This document shows, one piece after another, positions 1-5,535 of a stretch of DNA of 7,906 bases. The notes below the pieces were generated by a model. That model worked only from the letters and a program-made list of their open reading frames with translations, was not told the DNA's origin and made no database searches. The stretch lies in NCBI GenBank assembly GCA_964445375.1, contig CAYUKO010000160.1:1-7906 (forward strand), in the 5' to 3' direction. Origin of the DNA: COE1 sp964445375 (GTDB lineage Bacteria; Bacillota; Clostridia; Lachnospirales; Lachnospiraceae). Made by a program: the position numbers and the translations under genes. Numbering within the stretch: position 1 is the stretch's first letter; every line of letters begins with the position of its first letter.

Positions 1-2
1 CT

Positions 3-185
3 CTACAACAGCAGCAATTGAAAAAACGTTCTATATTAATTTGGTTCATATTATTTACTTTATTTATCATTTTTTATAAATATCCTACTATATCATCTTC
101 TATAACAACCGGAATGTTTGAAGCTATTTCTCTTTCATTAATAGCACTATTGATAAATAGAATATACACACTTAACACAAAATAA
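3..185 (+). CDS. C-terminal end of a small membrane protein (5' truncated by window edge)
   Basis: An open frame runs in from the window edge to a TAA stop and gives 60 residues with no start codon needed inside the window. It begins with a run of glutamines and a Lys-Lys-Arg stretch. Two hydrophobic segments follow, about residues 10-26 (Ile/Leu/Phe-rich) and 40-53 (Ile/Ser/Leu-rich), separated by a short Tyr/Ser/Thr loop, and the tail is polar. This is the pattern of the end of a polytopic inner-membrane protein, with the basic patch placing the loop before the first segment in the cytoplasm. I do not recognise the family. The codon content is very AT-rich, so a chance open frame is not excluded, but the hydrophobic periodicity and the possible weak terminator about 40 bases downstream favour a real gene. 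Confidence 0.5.
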   Translation, partial: LQQQQLKKRSILIWFILFTLFIIFYKYPTISSSITTGMFEAISLSLIALLINRIYTLNTK

Positions 186-225
186 CTTTATGAAATCAAA
201 ACTTACTCAAACTATCTCAATCCTG

Positions 226-253
226 AAAGCGAAAGCGTCTTTTTATTATTTTT
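226..253 (+). terminator. possible weak intrinsic terminator after the partial membrane gene
   Basis: AAAGCG (226-231) can pair with CG-CTTT (236-242, one bulged T at 238) across a four-base loop, and a T-rich run (TTATTATTTTT) follows. The stem is short and mostly A-U, so this is tentative. Its place downstream of the stop at 185 is what makes it worth listing. The remaining bases of the 186-308 gap show nothing I can name. Confidence 0.3.
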
Positions 254-308
254 GAGCTGATACTAAAACACATAGCAATAGTTTAGCACCCACTTAACCA
301 TTATAGCA

Positions 309-337
309 TTGACTTTATATTTTACTTATCATATTAT
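309..337 (+). promoter_or_regulatory. sigma-A-type promoter of the ArsR-like regulator gene
   Basis: The -35 box is TTGACT (309-314) and the -10 box is TATTAT (332-337), each one base off consensus, with an optimal 17-bp spacer. Transcription would start near 344 and give a leader of about 39 nt before the ATG at 383. The -10 box lies inside a palindrome (see the next entry). Confidence 0.7.
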
Positions 338-349
338 CATAATAGATAA
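326..349. promoter_or_regulatory. AT-rich dyad overlapping the -10 box; candidate autoregulatory operator
   Basis: A core inverted repeat TATTAT-C-ATAATA (332-344) is flanked by TTATC (326-330) and GATAA (345-349), making a dyad of about 24 bp that is off perfect symmetry by one base. It covers the -10 box and the likely start site. ArsR/SmtB-type dimers commonly bind AT-rich dyads over their own promoters, so negative autoregulation by the downstream protein is a reasonable inference. AT-rich DNA yields such palindromes by chance, so certainty is limited. Confidence 0.4.
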
Positions 350-382
350 AGGTAATAGGATTATAAAAAAGGAATAGATACC

Positions 383-1318
383 ATGTTATATTTTCAATCT
401 CTCGGCGAAGCAGAAGCCGTTTTCAAAGCATTAAGCACTCCGATGCGTTTAAAAATCATGGAAATGATATATGAAGATGACTCCTTAAGCATGAATGATC
501 TGGCAGAAGCACTTGGTCTAACCAATGGTGCCATTTCCATGCATGTCAATAAACTAGAAGAAGCAGGACTTGTCAAAATCAAAACAACCTCTGGAAAAAG
601 AGGTACGATGAAGATTGTCCTCCCCAAATACGACCGACTTATGATCGATCTTGCCCCTGTCAAAGAAGCAAGACATTGTTATACCGATGACATCCGCATT
701 GGATACTATACCGCCTGCCACGGTACACCTACCTGTGGTCTTGCAACAAATAAAGAAATCATAGGTTCTTTGGATGATCCAAGAGTATTTTCCTTCCCTG
801 ACCGTTTCAATGCCGGCATTCTCTGGTTCTCCAGCGGTTATATTGAATATAATCTTCCGAATCATTTACAGGCAGGACAGACCTTAACCGAGCTTCATAT
901 TTCCTTTGAAATTTCTTCGGAATGTCCCGAAACCAATGAAGATTATCCGTCTGATATCTACTTTTCTATCAACGGCACACCACTGGGCATGTGGGTCAGC
1001 CCGGGAGATTACGGTGCAAGAAGAGGTTATATTTCCCCTTCCTGGTGGGCAGAATCTTTAAATCAATACGGCTTGTTAAAGACTCTGATCATCAACAGCG
1101 AAGGAACTTTTATGGATGGCACCAAGAAGCTTTCGAATACCACCATTGAAGATTTAAACATTGATTACAACAGCTACATTACCCTTCGTTTCGAAGTTCC
1201 CCGCGAAACGGCTAACTGTGGTGGCTGTACTTTATTCGGTGAAGATTTTGGTGACCACAATCAGGCAATTCGAATCAAAGCCTATTATAAAGAAGAAAAA
1301 GAGTCAAAGAATGAATAA
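383..1318 (+). CDS. ArsR-like winged-helix transcriptional regulator with long beta-rich C-terminal domain
   Basis: A 311-aa cytosolic DNA-binding protein. Residues about 10-85 form a winged helix of ArsR/HTH_5 type: LSTPMRLKIMEMI gives the first helix, LAEALGLTNGAISMHVNKL the helix-turn-helix, and residues 64-80 the basic wing. Typical ArsR proteins are about 100 aa; this one carries about 215 further residues, rich in beta-strand patterns and aromatic residues, that look like an effector or oligomerisation domain. Cysteines cluster as C112-H113 with C118, and C279-G-G-C282, so metal or redox sensing is possible but unproven. The start is set by AAAAGGAA (367-374), whose AGGA core lies 9 nt before the ATG. 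The gene is monocistronic, convergent with the 1606-2661 gene and followed at 1331 by a hairpin. Its last 39 codons are duplicated downstream, but this copy is complete. The regulator class is well supported; ligand and targets are unknown. Confidence 0.82.
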   Translation: MLYFQSLGEAEAVFKALSTPMRLKIMEMIYEDDSLSMNDLAEALGLTNGAISMHVNKLEEAGLVKIKTTSGKRGTMKIVLPKYDRLMIDLAPVKEARHCYTDDIRIGYYTACHGTPTCGLATNKEIIGSLDDPRVFSFPDRFNAGILWFSSGYIEYNLPNHLQAGQTLTELHISFEISSECPETNEDYPSDIYFSINGTPLGMWVSPGDYGARRGYISPSWWAESLNQYGLLKTLIINSEGTFMDGTKKLSNTTIEDLNIDYNSYITLRFEVPRETANCGGCTLFGEDFGDHNQAIRIKAYYKEEKESKNE

Positions 1319-1431
1319 CGATACCAAAAAGGTGCTACACTCGAATTGAGTGATAGCACCTTATCTCTTGCCTATTTTACGTCTGCTCTTGCCTTTGCTT
1401 TCTGATAATACTTGAACTCTGTAAATACCTC
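1198..1431. repeat. tandem duplication, copy 1 (234 bp)
   Basis: This unit holds the last 39 codons of the regulator gene, the bidirectional hairpin and the first-copy remnant of the 3' end of the opposing membrane protein gene. It is repeated base for base at 1432-1665, and the match continues to 1669. Base 1197 (T) differs from 1431 (C), which fixes the left edge. The bases TCCC occur at both ends of the original segment, a microhomology typical of slippage or illegitimate end joining. No transposase or terminal inverted repeats accompany it. Confidence 0.95.
1331..1360. terminator. bidirectional hairpin terminator, copy 1
   Basis: GGTGCTA (1331-1337) pairs with TAGCACC (1354-1360), and CACTC pairs with GAGTG inside, with one bulged A and loop GAATT. 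The + strand has a T-rich run after it (TTATCTCTT), 12 nt past the regulator stop, so this copy ends the regulator transcript. On the minus strand five T residues follow the stem. Confidence 0.8.
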
Positions 1432-1434
1432 TCC
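1372..1434 (-). pseudogene. duplicated 3' remnant of the minus-strand membrane protein gene
   Basis: The sequence is identical to 1606-1668 and encodes only the last 20 residues (EVFTEFKYYQ...) and stop of the 351-aa membrane protein. It has no start codon or ribosome site, and the duplicated hairpin at 1565-1594 lies between it and the real gene, so it should be neither transcribed nor translated. It is a by-product of the tandem duplication. Confidence 0.85.
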
Positions 1435-1552
1435 CCGCGAAACGGCTAACTGTGGTGGCTGTACTTTATTCGGTGAAGATTTTGGTGACCACAATCAGGC
1501 AATTCGAATCAAAGCCTATTATAAAGAAGAAAAAGAGTCAAAGAATGAATAA
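1433..1552 (+). pseudogene. duplicated 3' remnant of the ArsR-like regulator gene
   Basis: The sequence is identical to 1199-1318 and encodes the last 39 residues (PRETANCGGC...) and stop of the regulator, without a start. It lies downstream of the first hairpin copy, so regulator transcription should have ended before reaching it. The cysteine pair CGGC is included, but the fragment has no DNA-binding part. Confidence 0.88.
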
Positions 1553-1564
1553 CGATACCAAAAA

Positions 1565-1594
1565 GGTGCTACACTCGAATTGAGTGATAGCACC
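1565..1594. terminator. bidirectional hairpin terminator, copy 2 (serves the minus-strand membrane gene)
   Basis: Exact copy of 1331-1360. Read on the minus strand the stem is followed by TTTTTGGTAT, and it begins 11 nt past the stop codon at 1606, so this is the working intrinsic terminator of the DUF5692-like gene. Confidence 0.82.
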
Positions 1595-1605
1595 TTATCT
1601 CTTGC

Positions 1606-2661
1606 CTATTTTACGTCTGCTCTTGCCTTTGCTTTCTGATAATACTTGAACTCTGTAAATACCTCTCCCTTGTATGGATTGGTCTTTGTCTTTACAGAAT
1701 GAATTATGATATAAGCAAGTGCAACAATATTTACGACTAACGCAACTGCACTCACGATAGTCATCGCTGTTGGATTCGCCCCCACAGAGCTTCCCGCTGT
1801 AATACTGCTCATTGCTTCTGCTCCACCAACATACTGTGTAGATATGGTTGCCCATGGAAAGAAGGTCGTTCCATCTGCCATAGTCTCCTGGAATAATGGG
1901 AATACCTGTGCAAACATACACCAGATACAAAGTGTATTGGCACGGTTCATAATCCAACCGCCCTTGTTCCAAATCATTGCTGCAATCGTTGGTGCAAGAA
2001 GTAATGCGATACCACAGAACCAGGCATGTGTTGGCAGACAGTTATAAGTATAAGCGAAGTTCCAGATATCGTAAGCCAGAATATAAACCCATATCATATC
2101 CGGCCAGATCATATCCTTCTTATCCTTCGAAGAGTAAACAGCCCACCAGCCTGTCATACAGAAAATATTAATCACACCGGCAATACCGTTCATAACATTG
2201 TGCCAGCCACCATATAACCATACACCCTCAGAGGACTTCCACCATGTATACCAACCATTGATTGCTGATTCAAAGTCACTTGCAACAGCGATTAAGATAT
2301 TAATTGCAACAATTGCAAAGGGGTATGCCTTGAACCAATGTGTCTTACCGATTCCCCATTCATACTTAATCATCATAAAGCCAATACAACCTGCTAGAGC
2401 TGCATAGAGCTTTGCATAATGAAACCAACCATTCATATATAAATAAGTCTGATTTTTGAGTGCCCATTCTGCGCCACTTGCAGCCCCAACTGCAACCGCA
2501 ATGAAATAGATGGTCAATACAGCAGGTACTGCACCAAACATAATCAAACCACCAATCTTCGTTCTTCTTGCAAACTCGTTCATTAGAATCAAACCGACTA
2601 ATACACCAATCATAGCAATCCACTGATATAGTGCATTGTTACCATAGACTTGAAATAACAT
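1606..2661 (-). CDS. polytopic tryptophan-rich membrane protein, DUF5692-like
   Basis: A 351-aa integral membrane protein with about eight or nine hydrophobic segments (about residues 12-28, 38-62, 83-100, 111-128, 155-177, 187-206, 213-231, 240-257 and 299-321) and a basic cytosolic-looking tail. Twenty tryptophans (W137, W140, W141, W172, W173 and others) make it unusually aromatic, with most near the predicted membrane interfaces. There is no cleavable signal peptide, and no known transporter or enzyme motif that I can name. The overall look matches the clostridial family I recall as DUF5692; that label is from memory and unverified, and the function is unknown. The start is fixed by AAAGGAG (2669-2675), 7 nt before the ATG. 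The gene is a single unit with a near-consensus promoter and a hairpin after its stop, convergent to the regulator. Its last 20 codons are duplicated at 1372-1434. Confidence 0.8.
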   Translation of the reverse strand: MLFQVYGNNALYQWIAMIGVLVGLILMNEFARRTKIGGLIMFGAVPAVLTIYFIAVAVGAASGAEWALKNQTYLYMNGWFHYAKLYAALAGCIGFMMIKYEWGIGKTHWFKAYPFAIVAINILIAVASDFESAINGWYTWWKSSEGVWLYGGWHNVMNGIAGVINIFCMTGWWAVYSSKDKKDMIWPDMIWVYILAYDIWNFAYTYNCLPTHAWFCGIALLLAPTIAAMIWNKGGWIMNRANTLCIWCMFAQVFPLFQETMADGTTFFPWATISTQYVGGAEAMSSITAGSSVGANPTAMTIVSAVALVVNIVALAYIIIHSVKTKTNPYKGEVFTEFKYYQKAKARADVK

Positions 2662-2724
2662 ACTTTTTCTCCTTTGTTTCTTTACTCTACACTTGAATTT
2701 AGAAAATTTTTATTTTCTCTTGAA

Positions 2725-2753
2725 ATTATAAGTTATTTTCTCTCTTTTTTCAA
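2725..2753 (-). promoter_or_regulatory. near-consensus promoter of the DUF5692-like gene
   Basis: On the minus strand TTGAAA (2748-2753, one mismatch) and a perfect TATAAT (2725-2730) are separated by exactly 17 bp. Transcription would start near 2718, giving a leader of about 57 nt that contains the A/T inverted repeat AGAAAA...TTTTCT at 2701-2718. This is the strongest promoter in the window and suggests high expression. Confidence 0.75.
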
Positions 2754-2837
2754 TCTAATTCCACAAAACGTATATTTATTCACAAATATGCATTCCAAAC
2801 CAGAAATAATCAAACATCAAAGCGTGCATACACAAAT

Positions 2838-2861
2838 AAAACCGCCCTTTCAGGCGGTTTT
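2838..2861 (-). terminator. strong intrinsic terminator after uppP
   Basis: AAAACCGCC (2838-2846) pairs perfectly over 9 bp with GGCGGTTTT (2853-2861) around a 6-base loop. Read on the minus strand the 3' arm ends in TTTT and continues ATTTG, 21 nt past the uppP stop. It closes the aminotransferase-to-uppP unit and insulates the membrane gene promoter next to it. Confidence 0.88.
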
Positions 2862-2882
2862 GCGTTTTTCTCTATTCTTATC

Positions 2883-3722
2883 TTATACTTGGATAACTCC
2901 ACATACATTCAACAGAATGACAATTGCACCAAGTACGATTCGGTACCATCCAAAAATCTGGAAGTCATGCTTCTTAATGTAGTCCATAAGGAACTTGATT
3001 ACGATGATAGATACTACGAAAGCTACCACCGTTCCAACTGCAAGCACTGCAAACTCCATACCGGTAAAAGCCAATCCAAACTTCAACATCTTAAGTAAGC
3101 TTGCTCCGAGCATAACCGGAATCGCAAGGAAAAAGGTAAATTCCGAAGAAACGGTTCTTGATACACCGATTAACAGCGCACCAACAATAGTCGCACCTGA
3201 TCTTGAAGTTCCTGGAAACAGTGCTGCTATCAACTGGAACATACCGATTAAAAATGCTGTCTTAAAGGTAATCTCCTCTAAGGAATTAATCTTTGCTTCC
3301 TTACCCTTATTTCTTCGCTCGATTACGATAAAAGCAATACCAAATACAATCAGTGCAATGGCTACCGGAACCGCATGATAAAACAGTTCTTCGCATACCT
3401 CATCTAATCCAAGAACAACTACCATTCCAGCCGGAATACATGCTACTACAATTTTCATCCACAGCCAGATTTTATCCATCTCCACTACAGGCTTACTTTT
3501 ATCCTTAAACTGAAATGGGAATATCTTATTCCAGAATAATATAATAACAGCCAAAATAGCTCCAAGCTGAATAACAACCAGAAACATCTCCAAAAATTCC
3601 GGTGTACAATCAAGCTTAATAAACTCATCTAAAATAATCATGTGTCCGGTACTGCTGACAGGAAGCCATTCTGTAATACCTTCCACAATACCAAATAATA
3701 TTGCTTTTAAAATCTCTAACAT
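2883..3722 (-). CDS. uppP: undecaprenyl-diphosphatase (UppP/BacA family)
   Basis: A 279-aa integral membrane enzyme that removes a phosphate from undecaprenyl diphosphate to regenerate the lipid carrier used for peptidoglycan and other wall polymers; overproduction in this family gives bacitracin resistance. The length is normal for BacA (about 270 aa). The N-terminal signature is intact: E14 and E18 in the EGITEWLP motif, then VSSTGH with H27. The second signature FPGTSRSG (169-176) keeps R174, the arginine known to be needed in E. coli BacA. Several hydrophobic segments span the rest, with a polar loop of charged residues at 136-150. The start at 3722 gives the canonical MLEILKAILFGIVEG opening, preceded by AGGGTGAG (3726-3733). 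It lies 29 nt downstream of the broken patatin gene with no obvious promoter, so it is probably the last gene of an operon starting at the aminotransferase. Confidence 0.96.
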   Translation of the reverse strand: MLEILKAILFGIVEGITEWLPVSSTGHMIILDEFIKLDCTPEFLEMFLVVIQLGAILAVIILFWNKIFPFQFKDKSKPVVEMDKIWLWMKIVVACIPAGMVVVLGLDEVCEELFYHAVPVAIALIVFGIAFIVIERRNKGKEAKINSLEEITFKTAFLIGMFQLIAALFPGTSRSGATIVGALLIGVSRTVSSEFTFFLAIPVMLGASLLKMLKFGLAFTGMEFAVLAVGTVVAFVVSIIVIKFLMDYIKKHDFQIFGWYRIVLGAIVILLNVCGVIQV

Positions 3723-3751
3723 TTTCTCACCCTATACTTCTTCTAATTTTC

Positions 3752-4151
3752 TCATTCTTTTTGCAGGAATTGCATCATATTCTCATAACAATTCTTTGCA
3801 TCCTCATATCCTAATTCATATAAAGCTTCCAGCTTTGCCCTATCCTTCTCGATTCGTCCAATGTCATTTGCTTCCTTTGGACGGATGACAAAGGCACGTC
3901 CTGCTGCCTCCTCTTCCTCTAAGAAGCGGAGCGTTTCATTATACGCATTATGACGGTTTGCCATTAGCTCATATACCTTTGGATATTTCTTATATCGCAG
4001 CTTCAAAATACCAAGATTGGAAGCTGCCTGTCTGATATAACCAACCTCTTTTGTTAAAATATAAATCCTTTTCCATGAAGAAATCCAAAACACCTGCTGT
4101 ATAAATTCCCTTCATACCGCCGCCTTCTAAAACAAGTCCTGCCTGAATCAT
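3752..4151 (-). pseudogene. patatin-like phospholipase pseudogene with internal deletion and frameshift
   Basis: Translation from the ATG at 4149-4151 gives MIQAGLVLEGGGMKGIYTAG followed by VLDFFMEKDLYF. This is the patatin N-terminus with its glycine-rich oxyanion loop (GGGMKG). That frame then runs into nonsense and stops at 3990. From about 4060 on, another frame encodes the patatin C-terminal tail (ILTKEVGYIR, LKLRYKKYP, NRHNAYNETL, FVIRP, ending at 3752). Intact bacterial relatives are roughly 280-300 aa; here about 130 residues' worth remains. The middle, which carries the GxSxG nucleophile and the catalytic aspartate, is gone, with the junction near 4055-4068. Neither piece can form a serine lipase. 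The intact ancestor would have hydrolysed lipid acyl esters in the cytosol. The gene sits 46 nt after the aminotransferase stop and 29 nt before uppP, consistent with a former operon member. The C-terminal frame could open at a GTG (4093) but without a convincing ribosome site. Confidence 0.87.
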
Positions 4152-4197
4152 CTCTCAATAACCTAAACCTTTCTAAAACCTGCGTTCCTTGACTTTG

Positions 4198-5385
4198 CTA
4201 TTTGTATTCGGCCTCTACGAATTTACGAAGTGCCACAAGAGAACGTTCCACCTTCTCCGTGTCAATACAATATGCCATACGGAAGAAACCTGGACAACCA
4301 AAGGAATCGCCCGGTACTAATACAAGGTCATATTTTAATGCCTTCTGGCAGAATGCAATCGAATCCTCTTCCAATGCCTTCGGGAAGATATAGAAAGTTC
4401 CACCCGGCTTCACACAGGTAAATCCAAGCTTTACAAGTTCCTCATAAATCAGGTTCATATTCGTCTCGTAAACGGATAAATCTGCGGTTTTACCTAACAC
4501 CTCAGCTACAGCAAGCTGGATGATAGAAGGAGGACAGTTGTGTCCGATACCTCTGGAAATCTGGCTACAGATTACAGAAATCAATTCCGCATCCGTACAC
4601 TTTGGATTGGCTGCTACATATCCGATACGCTCTCCCGGTAAGGAAAGTGACTTCGAATAGGAATAACAGGACAATGTATTGTCATAGAACTTGGATACAT
4701 AAGGTGCATCTACGCCATCAAATACGATTTCACGGTATGGCTCATCGGAAATAATAAAGATATCATGACCATATTCCTTCTGCTTTGCTTCCAGCAATGC
4801 GGCAAGCTTCTCTAAAGTCTTTGTAGAATAAACCGTACCGGATGGATTGTTCGGTGTATTGATTAAAATGGCAGCCGTCTTCTCATTGATTGTCTTTTCC
4901 AGCTCTTCAAAATGAATCTGGAACTGCTCTGTATCCGCTTTTACCACCTTCAATACCGCGCCGGTTCTGTTTATGTACTGCTGATATTCCGGGAAATAAG
5001 GTGCAAAGGTAATGACTTCATCCCCAGGTTTTGTAACCGCTCTTGTAGCATGCGCAACAGCACCGGCTGCTCCCGATGTCATAAATATATGCTCAGCGGT
5101 GTAATTCATGCCATAGGTTTTATTCAGATATTCTGCAAGCTTTGCTCTGACAGACGGTATACCCTGTGACTGACTGTAGCCATGAAGCTCCATCGGGCTC
5201 TTTGTCTGTAACAGCTCAATCATTGTATCTGTAAATTCCTGTGGAACCGGAACGGAAGGATTTCCAAGACTGTAATCAAAGACATTTTCATAGCCAATCT
5301 CAGCACCTCTTTTGGTTGCCCATGCTGACATTTCACGGATAACCGATTTTCCATTTAACATGGATTTATAATCTTGTGATACCAT
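4198..5385 (-). CDS. PLP-dependent aminotransferase, class I/II (aspartate aminotransferase-like)
   Basis: A 395-aa cytosolic fold-type I enzyme that moves an amino group between an amino acid and a 2-oxo acid. All key residues are visible: the NTPNNPSG segment (176-183, with N180 contacting the cofactor), SDEPYRE (213-219, D214 and Y217 around the PLP ring), the Schiff-base lysine K245 in SYSKSLSLPGERIGY, R253 for the phosphate, and R369 in FFRMAY for the substrate carboxylate. The length is standard for the family. The substrate cannot be read from the sequence; aspartate, alanine or aromatic specificity are all possible, so I give no symbol. The start at 5385 is supported by AAGGAA (5395-5400), 9 nt upstream. 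It probably heads the unit that continues through the patatin remnant to uppP. Confidence 0.93.
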   Translation of the reverse strand: MVSQDYKSMLNGKSVIREMSAWATKRGAEIGYENVFDYSLGNPSVPVPQEFTDTMIELLQTKSPMELHGYSQSQGIPSVRAKLAEYLNKTYGMNYTAEHIFMTSGAAGAVAHATRAVTKPGDEVITFAPYFPEYQQYINRTGAVLKVVKADTEQFQIHFEELEKTINEKTAAILINTPNNPSGTVYSTKTLEKLAALLEAKQKEYGHDIFIISDEPYREIVFDGVDAPYVSKFYDNTLSCYSYSKSLSLPGERIGYVAANPKCTDAELISVICSQISRGIGHNCPPSIIQLAVAEVLGKTADLSVYETNMNLIYEELVKLGFTCVKPGGTFYIFPKALEEDSIAFCQKALKYDLVLVPGDSFGCPGFFRMAYCIDTEKVERSLVALRKFVEAEYK

Positions 5386-5408
5386 AATCAGATGTTCCTT
5401 TCTCTCTC

Positions 5409-5437
5409 ATTATAATTTGTATTTCTTCCTATATTTA
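5409..5437 (-). promoter_or_regulatory. possible promoter of the aminotransferase unit
   Basis: A perfect minus-strand TATAAT lies at 5409-5414, with a poor -35 candidate TAAATA (5432-5437) at 17 bp. The inferred start near 5402 would leave a leader of only about 17 nt, just enough to hold the ribosome site. The preceding gene ends with its own terminator, so a promoter is expected in this gap; the weak -35 keeps this tentative. Confidence 0.4.
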
Positions 5438-5504
5438 TGTTTACTCGTCTACCTTACCCCATTTTAACAAGTTCGTCAATATATCCTTATCTGCCCATTA
5501 TAAA

Positions 5505-5526
5505 AGCGTTGCCCTGCAGCAACGCT
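5505..5526 (-). terminator. intrinsic terminator of the GGDEF receptor gene
   Basis: AGCGTTGC (5505-5512) pairs over 8 bp with GCAACGCT (5519-5526) around a 6-base loop. On the minus strand the stem is followed by TTTATAATG, and it starts 9 nt past the stop of the GGDEF gene. It separates that gene from the aminotransferase unit. Confidence 0.85.
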
Positions 5527-5535
5527 CCTATAAAT

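Larger units (their letters stand above)
1432..1665. repeat. tandem duplication, copy 2 (234 bp)
   Basis: Second, identical copy of 1198-1431, directly abutting it. The match ends at 1669; base 1670 (T) differs from 1436 (C). The copy supplies the true 3' end and terminator of the minus-strand membrane protein gene, while its regulator-derived part is a dead remnant. I found no mismatch by eye along the whole unit, so the duplication is very recent, kept identical by recombination, or an assembly error. Confidence 0.95.

Noticed and set aside
186..382. Riboswitch or small RNA upstream of the regulator
   Set aside because: Apart from one weak hairpin, the promoter and its dyad, I see no conserved riboswitch core or stable long structure; the leader after the inferred start is only about 39 nt.
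1161..1349. 62-aa + strand frame over the regulator end and first hairpin
   Set aside because: It overlaps the regulator in another frame and runs into the terminator stem; no ribosome site and no family resemblance.
1198..1669. Insertion sequence or CRISPR-like repeat
   Set aside because: Only two directly abutting copies without spacers, no transposase and no terminal inverted repeats; the content is plain gene ends plus a terminator, so a simple tandem duplication explains it.
1595..1972. 125-aa minus-strand frame next to the membrane gene end
   Set aside because: It is an alternative frame of the DUF5692-like gene, cysteine- and serine-rich from out-of-frame reading, with no hydrophobic pattern.
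3752..4093. Independent 113-aa small protein starting at a GTG
   Set aside because: It matches only the C-terminal tail of patatin-like proteins, and the matching N-terminus sits just upstream in another frame; a broken gene explains both pieces.
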